Below are positions 8,077-17,699 of a stretch of DNA of 64,000 nucleotides, piece after piece. Both the position numbers and the translations under genes were made by a program. How positions within the stretch are numbered: the first letter of the stretch is position 1; every line of letters starts with the position of its first letter. The stretch is from Fischerella sp. PCC 9605. Lineage in GTDB: Bacteria > Cyanobacteriota > Cyanobacteriia > Cyanobacteriales > Nostocaceae. The notes under the pieces are model-generated. The model did no database searches, was not told the DNA's origin, and was given only the letters and a program-made list of their open reading frames with translations. The stretch covers positions 1,389,946-1,453,945 of the forward strand of contig NZ_KI912149.1 of the NCBI RefSeq assembly GCF_000517105.1. Direction: 5' to 3'.

Positions 8077-10683
8077 ATGTCCAACTCTTATTTTGATACA
8101 GAAAATAACCGCTATAAATCTTTTGAGCTACCAGGGGCAAGACCACACTACAATCCCGATCGCCCTGGACAGGTTGAGCATATTTTTCTTGACCTCAATC
8201 TGAATATTCACAACCAAAGTATTCAGGGCCAGTGCAACATTACTTTGTTGCCTATCCGTAACGGCATTGACCGTTTGACATTGGATGCTGTGAACCTGAA
8301 CATTGAATCTGTGCAGGTGGATGAAGTACCGCAGAAGTTTGATTACGACGGGCAAAAACTGTCAATTCAACTCGATTCTCCGACACTCATCGATCGGCGA
8401 ATTGCGATCGCGATCGCCTACTCGCTAGAAAAACCTCAACGCGGTATTTACTTTATTCAACCAGACAAACACTATCCCCATAAACCCACCCAAGTCTGGA
8501 CACAGGGAGAAGATGAAGACTCGCGCTTTTGGTTTCCCTGTTTTGATTACCCAGGACAATTGTCTACTTCTGAAATTCGCGTTCGTGTTCCCAAACCTTT
8601 TCTGGCGATCTCCAACGGCGAACTCATTGCCACAGAAGCAGACGGCGATAGCAAAATCTACCACTGGTCGCAGCAGCAAGTACATCCTACCTATTTGATG
8701 ACGCTGGCGGTAGGTGACTTTGCCGAAATTCGAGATGAGTGGAACGGCAAACCCGTCACCTACTACGTGGAAAAAGGACGGGAAGCAGACGCCAAACGCA
8801 GTATGGGTAAAACTCCGCAAATGATGGAGTTTTTAAGCGAAAAGTATGGTTATCCTTATGCCTACCCCAAATACGCGCAAGTTTGTGTAGATGACTTTAT
8901 CTTTGGTGGCATGGAAAACACCTCAGCCACGCTGTTAACCGATCGATGTTTGCTGGATGAGAAGGCTGCATTAGATAATCGCAACACGGAAAGTTTGGTT
9001 GTTCACGAACTAGCGCACCAGTGGTTCGGTGACTTAATCGTGATTAAGCACTGGTCTCATGCTTGGGTTAAGGAAGGAATGGCTTCCTACTCGGAAGTGA
9101 TGTGGACAGAACACGAATACGGTACAGATGAGGCAGCCTACTATCGCTTGCTAGAAGCCCGCAGTTATCAAGCGGAAGATAGCAGTCGCTACCGCCGTCC
9201 GATGGTGACGCACGTTTACCGGGAAGCGATCGAACTTTATGACCGCCACATCTACGAAAAAGGGTCTTGTGTTTATCACATGATCCGGGCGGAATTGGGC
9301 GAAGAACTGTTTTGGAAAGCCATGAAAACATTTGTGCAGGACAACGCCCATAAAACCGTAGAAACAATAGATTTGTTGCGGGCAATCGAAAAGGCTACTG
9401 GGCGCAATCTCTTGTTTCTGTTCGATCAATACGTTTACCGTGGCGGCCATCCTGATTTTAAAGTGGCTTACTCTTGGGATGGAGACGCAAATTTGGCAAA
9501 GATAACAGTAACTCAAACTCAAGCCAAATCAGATCAAAATGGCAGTAATAGCAATTTGTTTGATCTGCGCATCCCGATTGGTTTTGGGTACAAACATGCA
9601 GAGAAGCAAAATGATGCATCTTCTGAGTTAAAAATTTTCAAGGTGCGGGTTCACGAACGCGAACAAAGCTTCTACTTCCCACTCGAAGAAAAACCTCAGT
9701 TTGTTAGCTTTGATGTTGGCAATAATTTCTTGAAAACAGTCGAGTTAGAATATCCAATACCAGAGTTAAAAGCGCAGTTAGAATGCGATCCCAACCCCAC
9801 CTCCCGCATTTATGCAGCGGAAGCTTTGGCGAAAAAAGGAGGGTTAGAGGTACTTAAGGCGCTGGCGGCATCACTGCAAAATGATTCTTTTTGGGGTGTG
9901 CGCGTGGAAGTAGCCAAACAACTAGCAGAAATCAAGCTGGATCAAGCCTTTGATGCTTTGGTAGTGGGGTTAAAAGATTCCAATCCGCACGTGCGCCGCG
10001 CTGTGGCACAAGCACTGGCGAAAATCAAGACTTACTCTAGTTATAAAGCTGTGAAAGCACTGGTGGAAGATGGAGATGCCAGTTACTATGTGGAAGCAAC
10101 AGCTGCTCACACTATTGGTGCGATCGCTGCTGCCAATCTGGAGGAAAAACCCAAAGAAGAAAAAGTTTTGAAACAGCTGAAAACTGTTTTGGAAGAAAAA
10201 GCAGGTTGGAATGAGGTGGTACGGAGTGGTGCGATCGCTGGTTTAGCAGAACTCAAAACCTCGGAAGCAGCTTTAAATCTAATTTTGGAATACACCAAAC
10301 TGGGTGTACCGCAACCTTTGCGCTTGGCCGCAATTCGCGCTTTGGGCAAAGTTTCAGTTGGTCAAACTCCTACCAATGTAGAACGAATTTTAGAGCGTTT
10401 GAAAGAACTGGCGAAGGAAACTTTCTTTTTAACTCAACTAGCGGTACTGACAGCACTGGGAAATATGGAAACTGCCAAAGCGATCGCCATTTTGCAATCA
10501 CTCGCTGACCAAACAGCAGATGGGCGCGTGCGTCGCTATGCTGAAGAAGAAATTGCTAAGGTGCAAAAGAATATTGGTACAGACAGTGCTGTTAAACAAT
10601 TGCGTGAAGAACTCGACCAACTCAAGCAACAAAATCAAGAATTGAGAAGCCGCCTGGAAAACTTGGAAGCAAAATCTAAGTAG
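8077..10683 (+). CDS. M1-family zinc aminopeptidase with HEAT-repeat C-terminus
   Basis: Soluble metallo-aminopeptidase that removes N-terminal residues from peptides. The exopeptidase motif GGMEN lies near residue 280 and the zinc site HELAHQW with the second glutamate in WVKEGMASYSE (HExxH-x18-E) near residues 309-332. The N-terminal saddle domain spans about 1-200. Instead of the usual helical bowl, the C-terminus from about residue 565 has HEAT-type repeats (SRIYAAEALAKKGG, SNPHVRRAVAQALA, PLRLAAIRALGK), ending in a coiled coil (LREELDQLKQQNQELRSRLE). The cyanobacterial form is about 860 aa, as here. A hairpin terminator follows. Confidence 0.9.
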   Translation: MSNSYFDTENNRYKSFELPGARPHYNPDRPGQVEHIFLDLNLNIHNQSIQGQCNITLLPIRNGIDRLTLDAVNLNIESVQVDEVPQKFDYDGQKLSIQLDSPTLIDRRIAIAIAYSLEKPQRGIYFIQPDKHYPHKPTQVWTQGEDEDSRFWFPCFDYPGQLSTSEIRVRVPKPFLAISNGELIATEADGDSKIYHWSQQQVHPTYLMTLAVGDFAEIRDEWNGKPVTYYVEKGREADAKRSMGKTPQMMEFLSEKYGYPYAYPKYAQVCVDDFIFGGMENTSATLLTDRCLLDEKAALDNRNTESLVVHELAHQWFGDLIVIKHWSHAWVKEGMASYSEVMWTEHEYGTDEAAYYRLLEARSYQAEDSSRYRRPMVTHVYREAIELYDRHIYEKGSCVYHMIRAELGEELFWKAMKTFVQDNAHKTVETIDLLRAIEKATGRNLLFLFDQYVYRGGHPDFKVAYSWDGDANLAKITVTQTQAKSDQNGSNSNLFDLRIPIGFGYKHAEKQNDASSELKIFKVRVHEREQSFYFPLEEKPQFVSFDVGNNFLKTVELEYPIPELKAQLECDPNPTSRIYAAEALAKKGGLEVLKALAASLQNDSFWGVRVEVAKQLAEIKLDQAFDALVVGLKDSNPHVRRAVAQALAKIKTYSSYKAVKALVEDGDASYYVEATAAHTIGAIAAANLEEKPKEEKVLKQLKTVLEEKAGWNEVVRSGAIAGLAELKTSEAALNLILEYTKLGVPQPLRLAAIRALGKVSVGQTPTNVERILERLKELAKETFFLTQLAVLTALGNMETAKAIAILQSLADQTADGRVRRYAEEEIAKVQKNIGTDSAVKQLREELDQLKQQNQELRSRLENLEAKSK

Positions 10684-10711
10684 CAGCTTGAATCAAAAAG
10701 CTTTGTATTTT

Positions 10712-10739
10712 GACCAGACGCGAAATTTCGTGTCTGGTC
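10712..10739 (+). terminator. hairpin terminator after aminopeptidase gene
   Basis: gaccagacgcgaaa pairs with tttcgtgtctggtc (one mismatch in 14), followed by the T-rich aatttgttgtattg. It begins 29 nt after the stop codon and fits an intrinsic terminator, though the T-run is interrupted. Confidence 0.6.
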
Positions 10740-10938
10740 AATTTGTTGTATTGTTAACAAAAATACAAAATGAAATTTAGTTTTAAGTTGATATCTCAAA
10801 CTCCTACCATTGCATTGGTTTGTTGGGAGTTTATATGCTGCGATCGCCATCTTACAAGAAGCTATTAAGTAGGTCAACATAATTAAACGGGCGGGCTAGA
10901 AACCCACTCCACAAAATTATTAAAGCTCTTGTGGGGCG

Positions 10939-10949
10939 GGCAGGATGCC
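10939..10949. repeat. left target-site duplication of the IS element
   Basis: ggcaggatgcc, repeated exactly at 12046-12056. Joining the flanks without the insertion restores a perfect hairpin gggcgggca-gga-tgcccgccc, so the element inserted into a palindromic intergenic repeat. Confidence 0.8.
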
Positions 10950-11995
10950 ATTGGTGTGAAGTTAAGGCATCAGCCCAGATGTCAAGCGACCTTGCAGCGT
11001 TACGTCGATGTCGTTGGCGAACAGCTTTAACCAAGCCCATAGAACGCTGATGCTCTACGAGCCAAGGAATAAGTTGTAGTTGTGAATTGTGCGATCGTGC
11101 GCGATGGAAAAAATATAAACTGCGGAAAACCATTTCTACTGAAATACGTTCTAAGGGCTGTTGCAAAGCTACAGCGACATCAGCAGACAAATCATTGAGG
11201 ACAGCATAGAAAATCCATGTAGCATATATTTGCATCTGCACACCATTAGTACCGCCAACCCACAGATAAGATAAACCCAACAAACGTTTTGTCAGTAAAA
11301 ATGCATCTTCGCTCTGGCAACAATTGTGTTATTTCTTGCCACCATTTGGTTTCGTTACGTTTGGCATCAGCGTCGAAAAATGCAGCAACCGGGCGATGGC
11401 TAAATGCTTCCACTACCATCAGCATCTTCCCTCCTAAAACTGCACCTGTTTTTTGTTGAAGTTGTCCCAAATGTTTTTTGACTGCTTCTAAAGTCGATGC
11501 ATCCGCAATCCACACTGCACCAAACCTGGAAGCTACCGATGCCCACATTGGTGCAACTTCATTTCTGTTTTTCTTGGCTGCTAGACGCTCTATTACTTGC
11601 TCAAACAGCTTGAGCAATAGGTGGGCGGGCAAGCTCTCCAGGCGATTAGTTGTGGCTTGCCGACTCACAGAAATTGCCTCAACCCACAACAATCCTTCAA
11701 CTTCTAGGTAGCGCAGCACATCTGTGAAATAATGTATTTCTCGGTACACTAAACTCAGTACTATTACTGCCATCACGGGTAGAGTTAGTACGCGATCGCG
11801 CAAATTCCGGTCTTTGTCTTTAACATCTTTGAGATTGGCAAATGTTCCTGGACTTAATAGCTCAATCAACCGTGATTCTATCTCCTCACTTGTTGGGGCT
11901 CTTGAAGTTACCCGATGTCGAAAGTCTGGATTTCCTTGTTTCTTCCGTGGCTTAGTCATGGCTATTCTCAACACCATTGTGTTGAGTTTAACCAT
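10950..11995 (-). pseudogene. IS4-family DDE transposase, internal deletion
   Basis: The N-terminal part (about 225 codons from 11995, or from the ATG at 11959) has the first catalytic Asp region VWIADASTLEA and continues to ITQLLPE. There the frame changes. The continuation in the second frame reads EDAFLLTKRLLGLSYLWVGG, the well-known segment just after the catalytic Glu (R-W-x-IE-x-AF). Everything normally between them, including the second Asp region and most of the Y-R-E-K area, is missing. So this is a deletion with a frame change near 11310-11320, not a simple frameshift. The C-terminal frame runs through the left inverted repeat into the flank. Inactive transposase. Confidence 0.8.
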
Positions 11996-12045
11996 TGAGT
12001 TTTACCTAGTTGACAAGTTTCTATTTTTCTTCACTTGACACCAAT
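10950..12045 (-). mobile_element. IS4-type insertion sequence, internally deleted (1096 bp)
   Basis: Ends are defined by terminal inverted repeats: attggtgtgaagttaag at 10950 and, on the other strand from 12045, attggtgtcaagtgaag (15 of 17 match), each bordered by the 11-bp direct repeat ggcaggatgcc. Target duplications of 10-13 bp are typical of the IS4 family. The single transposase gene is broken (see the pseudogene). The ends are intact, so it could still be moved by a related transposase supplied elsewhere. Confidence 0.85.
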
Positions 12046-12056
12046 GGCAGGATGCC
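12046..12056. repeat. right target-site duplication of the IS element
   Basis: ggcaggatgcc, exact copy of 10939-10949, directly abutting the right terminal inverted repeat. Confidence 0.8.
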
Positions 12057-12137
12057 CGCCCTGTTTTTAGTTTATTTATGGCTGTCTATTGATTACCTCT
12101 AATATCATACCCGGTAAATCACTTATAAAACATCGAT

Positions 12138-12206
12138 GGGTAATGGGTAATAGGAAACGGGTAATGGGAAAGAAAAATAACAATCACCAATCACCAATCA
12201 CCAATT
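12138..12206. repeat. short tandem repeats (gggtaat and caatcac types)
   Basis: Two or three copies of gggtaat-like units and about three perfect copies of caatcac. They are typical of the heptameric short tandem repeats between cyanobacterial genes. The rest of 12057-12727 is A+T-rich and shows no supported gene; gtgtaa/ttacac near 12563-12583 is a small inverted repeat. Confidence 0.5.
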
Positions 12207-12727
12207 AGCAGCCTAGGCGACAGTATAACTATTCAAGCGGGTATTCTATAAGCTGTTGCTATCAACAACGAGTTATAAGTATTAATTATTACTTAATAAT
12301 ACTAATTCTGAGTCTTTAGTTTCGTCTCAGAATACCTAATTTAAACAGTTAACAACACTCTAATAACTCATAAATGTACTGTTTCAAATATTTTTATACC
12401 CTAAGGTCTATAAAATTATTCACGAAGTTTTCTAGACTTGTTCTTATCAAATGTGATGAATCAAAATAGCAAACCACGCTAGTATCGTATCATGTGGCTT
12501 AAATTTGCTATATGAATTTTGCGTGAATTCATATAAATTCTTCGTGAAGCTTAGTCTAGTGGTGTAAGAGGGAACGTTACACATATTAAGAATTGATAGG
12601 TGTAACGAAGTTTTCATGTAGAAAACACAAAGTTTTTGGGTTTTTTGAATGTAAAAAGTATTCTCAGTATTGAGAAAAAAGTTGTTCTCGATTTTAGTAC
12701 CTGAAGTTGCCTGCATTTGTGGATATA

Positions 12728-12846
12728 CGTAAACCTGTTCTGATGATTTTTGAACAGTTCAATCCAAGCAGTACTACTCTGTTGAGGAATGCGAAATGAA
12801 AGTGATTTTTTTACACAAGCATGACACTACCGAGAGGTACGATTAG
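12728..12846 (+). pseudogene. relic of the 5' end of a GT4 gene, plus a tiny frame
   Basis: DNA at 12728-12785 (aaacctgttctgatgattttt...cagttcaatcc) resembles the start of the next gene at 12916 (aagcctgttctgactatttt...cagttcaatcc). Translated, it reads KPVLMIFEQFNPSSTTL against KPVLTIFYQFNPWNTTI. It has no continuation and is a duplicated, decayed fragment. Just after it a 16-codon frame (12796-12846, MKVIFLHKHDTTERYD) begins behind a tgagga box; it may be a further relic or a leader peptide. Confidence 0.55.
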
Positions 12847-12915
12847 ACTTTTTGCATATTTTCCAGTAATTAAAACATCTCGGTAATTGCACACAACTTG
12901 TGCAGGGTGGTTGTT

Positions 12916-14151
12916 ATGCAGAAGCCTGTTCTGACTATTTTTTACCAGTTCAATCCTTGGAACACGACTATTGGTGGAATTCAGACACTGATAAATATTT
13001 TTATCAAGTACGCTCCCACCGAGTTTGATGTACGGCTCGTAGGAACAGAATGCGATCCCAACCAACCCGCAGGTAAATGGCAAAAAGCAGAATACGCAGG
13101 TAAGGCAATTTATTTCCTGCCTTTATTTACTTTGCAGAATGATAACGTTAGGAGTGCAGTGCCTACTACACTCAAGTACACAGTTGCTTTGCTTGGGCGT
13201 TGCTATGCCTCAGACTTCATGCACTTTCATCGCTTGGAGCCAACTTTAGCAACCCTGAACTGGCAGGGAGAGAAAACTCTGTTTGTTCACAATGATATTC
13301 AAACGCAAATGCAAGCTGCGGGCGATCAAAATGCGATACTGTGGCGAAAATTTCCAGCAGCATATTTTGCTTTGGAAAAGTTTTTGATTGGGCAGTTTAG
13401 CCAAATTCTGTCATGCAATAGTAATTCCACAGAATTATATCGACAGCGTTATCCAGAGATAGCAAGGCGTATCTCTAACATTAAAAATTCATACGATAGC
13501 GAGATTTTTTATCCGGTAAGTCAACAAGAGCGCGAAACTTCCAGACAGAAGCTGGCATCTCGAATGTGTTTGGATGGGGAAACACGTTTTGTCTTGTTTG
13601 CAGGTCGGTTGCATCCACAGAAAGATCCAATTCTGCTGGTACGCGCTTTTGCAGCTTTGAACAAACCAAAAGTTCACTTACTGATAGCAGGTGATGGGGA
13701 GTTAGCCACAGAAGTAGGTAGAGAAATTGAGCAGTTGGGATTATCTAGTCGGGTGACGATGCTTGGGCCTGTTGCTCAAGCCGAACTCGCAAAGTTGCAT
13801 CGTCTTTGCAGTGCCTTTATTCTCAGCAGTGCATACGAAGGTCTACCCCTGGTAGCGCTAGAGGCACTTGCCAGTGGAACTCCAGTAGTAACAACTAAAT
13901 GTGGTGAAACGCCAAAACTGCTTGCTGCTGACAGTGGAGTTGTTTGTGAACAAAGAACGCCAACATCTATAGCCAATGCTTTACGCCAAGTATTGCAGCA
14001 TCCAGAAAATTATCCCGCCGACGCTTGTGTGCGGACTGTACAACCCTATGCCGCACGCACTGTTGTCAATGAAATCTACCAGCAAATGTGGCAAAGCTGG
14101 GAACAGCGACTCAAAAAGGATGTGAACAGTATTCATAGAACCTATTGGTAG
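12916..14151 (+). CDS. glycosyltransferase family 4
   Basis: GT-B retaining glycosyltransferase, first intact gene of the polysaccharide locus. I choose the ATG at 12916 (MQKPVLTIFYQF), 411 residues, because an agggtgg box precedes it and the duplicated relic upstream aligns from this point; the frame opens 18 nt earlier at a weaker start. Acceptor-domain loop PWNTTIGGIQTLIN lies near residue 15. Donor-site signatures are LFAGRLHPQKDP near residue 225 and SSAYEGLPLVALEALASGTPVV near residue 315 (E-x7-E). Sugar specificity is unknown. It precedes another GT4 by 69 bp. Confidence 0.88.
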   Translation: MQKPVLTIFYQFNPWNTTIGGIQTLINIFIKYAPTEFDVRLVGTECDPNQPAGKWQKAEYAGKAIYFLPLFTLQNDNVRSAVPTTLKYTVALLGRCYASDFMHFHRLEPTLATLNWQGEKTLFVHNDIQTQMQAAGDQNAILWRKFPAAYFALEKFLIGQFSQILSCNSNSTELYRQRYPEIARRISNIKNSYDSEIFYPVSQQERETSRQKLASRMCLDGETRFVLFAGRLHPQKDPILLVRAFAALNKPKVHLLIAGDGELATEVGREIEQLGLSSRVTMLGPVAQAELAKLHRLCSAFILSSAYEGLPLVALEALASGTPVVTTKCGETPKLLAADSGVVCEQRTPTSIANALRQVLQHPENYPADACVRTVQPYAARTVVNEIYQQMWQSWEQRLKKDVNSIHRTYW

Positions 14152-14220
14152 CTGTCCCAAGATTCAAATTGTTGTACGCATTTCAGCTTGTACACTCTAG
14201 CACGAGCATAACTGATTAGT

Positions 14221-15411
14221 ATGAGAATTGCTGTTATCGGTGCAAAAGGTCTACCTCCAAAACAGGGTGGTATTGAACATTACTGTGCAGAAGTCTATCC
14301 GCGCATGGTCGCGCAGGGTCACACCGTAGATTTATATGCTCGCTGTTCCTATACCGAAAGTTCTTGGCTTGACCATTATGATTTTCAAGGGGTAAGAATC
14401 ACCTCATTACCTGGTTTGGAACTCAGAGGTGTGGACGCTTTTATTACCTCAGCACTAGGTGCGATCGCTACAACTGGTAATAAATACGATATTGCTCATT
14501 TCCACGCTCTTGGCCCATCTCTGTTTACTGGTTTAGCCAGAATTACTAGTCCTGCCAAGGTTGTCGTCACCTGTCAGGGGTTAGATTGGCAGCGTGCTAA
14601 GTGGGGCAGTTTTTCTACTCAGCTAATTCATCTGGGTGAAAAGGCAGCAGTACGTTTTGCCCACGGAATCATTGTGGTATCGGATGCGCTCAAGTCCTAC
14701 TTTTTACAAACCTATGGTCGGGAAACAATCTACATTCCCAACGCTCCAGCCTGCTATGGTGAGTCAGATCCAAATTTTACCTACGGAACTCAGTTAGGTC
14801 TAGAGCCAGGACGCTATATCTTGTTTTTGGGTAGATTGGTTCCAGAAAAGCGTCCTGACTTACTCGTCGAAGCCTTCAGCACTTTGAAACCAAAGGGATG
14901 GAAACTAGTTATAGCTGGAGGTGTCAGCGATACAAGATCCTTCACAGCCAAGCTATTAGAAAAGATTGCCAGCAACCGCGACATCGTATTTGCAGGAGAG
15001 TTACGGGGCCCTCGTCTGTGGGAGATTGTTCGAGGTGCGGGGTTGTTTGTTCTGCCTTCTGATTTAGAGGGGCTTCCTTTGGTGATGTTAGAGGCAATGC
15101 AAGAAGGAATACCAGTACTGGGAAGTGATATTCCACCCCACCAGCAATTGATTAGTCGGGGAAGGGGAATGCTTTTTGAGGCTGGAAACCTCGACTCTTG
15201 TGTTCGTTCCCTAGATTGGGCAATTCATCACCCAACAGCAATGGCTGCTATGGCTCAGAATGCCCAAAAACACGTGCAACTTTATTACAGCTGGGATCGC
15301 ATTACTTCTGAAACGTTGAAACTATATACAAGTCTTTTGAATTTACCTGAGCCAGCAGATATACGACAGCCTAGTTCTACCAAACTTGCTGGGATTGTTA
15401 GTAAAGAATAA
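14221..15411 (+). CDS. glycosyltransferase family 4 (DUF1972-type N-terminus)
   Basis: GT-B glycosyltransferase with the N-terminus MRIAVIGAKGLPPKQGGIEHY, the hallmark of the rhamnosyl-transferase-like subgroup with a DUF1972 acceptor domain. Donor motifs are LFLGRLVPEKRPDLLVEAF near residue 200 and LPSDLEGLPLVMLEAMQEG near residue 280. 396 residues, normal. It is directly upstream of the Wzc-type kinase, separated by heptameric repeats, and probably adds an early sugar of the repeat unit. The specific donor is unknown. Confidence 0.88.
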   Translation: MRIAVIGAKGLPPKQGGIEHYCAEVYPRMVAQGHTVDLYARCSYTESSWLDHYDFQGVRITSLPGLELRGVDAFITSALGAIATTGNKYDIAHFHALGPSLFTGLARITSPAKVVVTCQGLDWQRAKWGSFSTQLIHLGEKAAVRFAHGIIVVSDALKSYFLQTYGRETIYIPNAPACYGESDPNFTYGTQLGLEPGRYILFLGRLVPEKRPDLLVEAFSTLKPKGWKLVIAGGVSDTRSFTAKLLEKIASNRDIVFAGELRGPRLWEIVRGAGLFVLPSDLEGLPLVMLEAMQEGIPVLGSDIPPHQQLISRGRGMLFEAGNLDSCVRSLDWAIHHPTAMAAMAQNAQKHVQLYYSWDRITSETLKLYTSLLNLPEPADIRQPSSTKLAGIVSKE

Positions 15412-15499
15412 CTTGTCATTCGTCATTTGTCCTTTGTCATTTGTACAAATCTAATCACTAATGACTAATGACCAATGACCATTGACTAATGACTAATTA
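15412..15499. repeat. heptamer-type tandem repeats
   Basis: Alternating blocks of gtcatttgtc-like and taatgactaatgacc-like units, some mutually complementary (gtcat.../...atgac), fill the gap between the GT4 and kinase genes. Similar blocks recur at 62130-62215 and 63150-63187. Confidence 0.6.
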
Positions 15500-15515
15500 G
15501 ATAAAGGTAGATGTA

Positions 15516-17699
15516 ATGGAAAAAGGCTTTTCATCAGTATCAGCAGTGTTGAAGCGACGTGCAATACCTGCTCTGGCTACGTTTGCTGCTGTTATTACTG
15601 GAGCGATCGCCTACCTCCAGATGGCTCCACGCAAGTACGAAACATCCGCGCGACTGATACTTGACGACAAAAGAGTAAGCGTTTCGGAATTGGGTCGTGA
15701 TCTTACCCAACTACGTTCAGGTACGCCGGGTGGCCCAAACCCACTGGCTGACCAAGCAGAATTAATTAAGTCACAACGTGTTCTCCAAAAAGCGATCGCT
15801 CAGGTTGTTTCTCAATCTCAGGCTAGTTCACCCGAAACCGCGCTGACAACGGGAGAGTTTCGTCAAGATTTGAAAGTGAAAATTGTTCCAGCTACCAACA
15901 TTCTAGAGGTGAGCTATGAAAACGAAGACCCTGTACTTGCTACCAATTTAGTAAATGCCGTTACCCAGGCAATGGTTGAGGATAATACTCAAATCATTCG
16001 CCAAGAAGCTGCCAGCGTACGAAAGTTTTTGCAAACAAAGGTACCAGAAGCTCGCCAGCGTCTAGAACAGGCTGAACGGATTGAAAACAAATACAGACAG
16101 GCTAGCGGTATAGTCTCCTTTGAAGAGCAAACCAAGAGCTTGGTGGATAGCCTAGCCACTTTGGAAGAACAGGAGCATACTCTTTTAGCTCAACTCCAAG
16201 AGTTGCGTTCCAAGGAAGCTTCGCTGCGACAAGTGACTGAGGCCAGAGGTCTGAATAAAGCCTACGCAGCTGTGCGCGGCGGTCAAAACGAAGAACTGAA
16301 GATGTTGCGTGCTAAGTTGGGGGAGTTGGAGACGAAGCTAGTTGAAGCTCGTTTGCTCTTGACAGACAATCATCCCACTGTCATTAATCTGCTTGAGCAA
16401 CGAGATGGGCTGCGTGCCTTATATCAAAATGAACTGGCTCGCGTGTCGCCAGCAAATCAAGCCATCGCTTCTAATACTGTCGCCAGCGATCAAATCAGTC
16501 AAGATTTAACATCCCAACTTATCACTAATGAAGTTGAGCGTTGGGCAGTTGAAAATAAGCTCAGAGTTGTGCAAGCTAATCATGCCGATCTCCAATCTCG
16601 CTTGGCACAGCTACCTATTAAACAACAACAGTTGACTCCACTTACACGTCAACGGGAAGAAGCTGTGGAATCTTTGAAGTTACTGCAAAGCAAACTGGAG
16701 GAAGCACGAATCGCTGAAGCTCAATTGGTTGGAAACATTCAAATTATCGAAGCAGCACAAACACCAACTAAACCCACCTCACCCCACAAGAAAGCTGTAC
16801 TGGCGATCGCTATCTTGTTCGGAACTGCTTTAGCTACGGGTATTATACTGCTGCTGGAGCTAATGGATAACACTTTAAAGGATGCTTCCGAAGCAGAGGA
16901 ACTGCTGAAGTTGCCATTGCTGGGAGTCCTACCACGTCTGCCAGCTAAGACTATTGCTCTCGAACCATCTGACCGATTCTTGGATGATGTTAGTCTGATT
17001 GAACCTTACCGCACGCTGTTCAAAAATATCGAGTTTCGCAGTACTGAATCGTTGCAATTGATTGTTGTGAGTAGCACCATTTCCGGAGAGGGTAAATCTG
17101 TAGTTGCTTCACATCTGGCTGCTGTTTCTGCCATGTTATCTCGAAGGACACTGCTGATTGATGCAGATTTACGTCATCCCATGCTGCACACACTGTTTAA
17201 CTTAGCTCCTCAGCCAGGAATTACAGATGCGATCGACAAAGAAATATCCTTAGATAGAGCAGTGCAACGAACTAAGATTCCTAACCTCTCTGTATTGACT
17301 TGTGGAGAATTGCACGGACGTCCCTCGCAGTTGCTAGAGTCAGATGCGATGAAATCTCTGCTAGCAGAAGCAGCTGGCAAATATGATTACGTCATTGTAG
17401 ATACTCCTCCTCTTAGTGCTTGCGCTGATGCCCATACATTGAGTCGGCAAAGCGACGGAATTGTATTGGTTACACGTCCCAGTATCACGATCAAGGAGGT
17501 TCTGCAAAGAGCAGTATCAGAATTAACAAATAATCAAATCCCAATCATGGGAGTAGTTGTGAATGGAATGACAGATCAGACCGAACAATATTACCGCTAT
17601 CCCGTGAACGGTTATAAACCCCTATCATCCCAGTCTAGGAGACGTTTGAGCGAAGGTAATTCCACCAAAATTGCTAACAACCGTTTGAGATCTAAATGA
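15516..17699 (+). CDS. Wzc-type polysaccharide copolymerase / bacterial tyrosine kinase
   Basis: Inner-membrane protein that controls chain length and export in the Wzx/Wzy pathway. Order of parts: TM1 near residues 17-35, a long periplasmic Wzz/GNVR-type coiled-coil region (about 40-425), TM2 near 430-450 preceded by the proline-rich ...PTKPTSPHKK, then a BY-kinase domain. This domain has Walker A SGEGKSV near residue 528, Walker A' LLIDADLRHP near 545, and Walker B YDYVIVDTPP near 625. A short C-terminal tail holds tyrosines (TEQYYRYPVNGYK) that are candidate autophosphorylation sites. Start ATG follows ataaaggtag. The next gene overlaps by 4 nt, so they are translationally coupled. Confidence 0.92.
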   Translation: MEKGFSSVSAVLKRRAIPALATFAAVITGAIAYLQMAPRKYETSARLILDDKRVSVSELGRDLTQLRSGTPGGPNPLADQAELIKSQRVLQKAIAQVVSQSQASSPETALTTGEFRQDLKVKIVPATNILEVSYENEDPVLATNLVNAVTQAMVEDNTQIIRQEAASVRKFLQTKVPEARQRLEQAERIENKYRQASGIVSFEEQTKSLVDSLATLEEQEHTLLAQLQELRSKEASLRQVTEARGLNKAYAAVRGGQNEELKMLRAKLGELETKLVEARLLLTDNHPTVINLLEQRDGLRALYQNELARVSPANQAIASNTVASDQISQDLTSQLITNEVERWAVENKLRVVQANHADLQSRLAQLPIKQQQLTPLTRQREEAVESLKLLQSKLEEARIAEAQLVGNIQIIEAAQTPTKPTSPHKKAVLAIAILFGTALATGIILLLELMDNTLKDASEAEELLKLPLLGVLPRLPAKTIALEPSDRFLDDVSLIEPYRTLFKNIEFRSTESLQLIVVSSTISGEGKSVVASHLAAVSAMLSRRTLLIDADLRHPMLHTLFNLAPQPGITDAIDKEISLDRAVQRTKIPNLSVLTCGELHGRPSQLLESDAMKSLLAEAAGKYDYVIVDTPPLSACADAHTLSRQSDGIVLVTRPSITIKEVLQRAVSELTNNQIPIMGVVVNGMTDQTEQYYRYPVNGYKPLSSQSRRRLSEGNSTKIANNRLRSK

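Noticed and set aside
10798-10832. Hairpin aaactcc...ggagttt as another terminator.
   Set aside because: Long loop and no T-run; the stem at 10712-10739 already serves the gene.
11246-11283. Programmed -1 frameshift in the IS transposase.
   Set aside because: The overlap exists, but the protein text jumps from the LLPE region directly to the post-Glu EDAFLLTKRL region, so coding sequence is missing; no frameshift could restore it.
12447-12716. 89-residue minus-strand frame in the A+T-rich region before the polysaccharide locus.
   Set aside because: Composition is low-complexity, no start context, and the region overlaps relic DNA; not protein-like.
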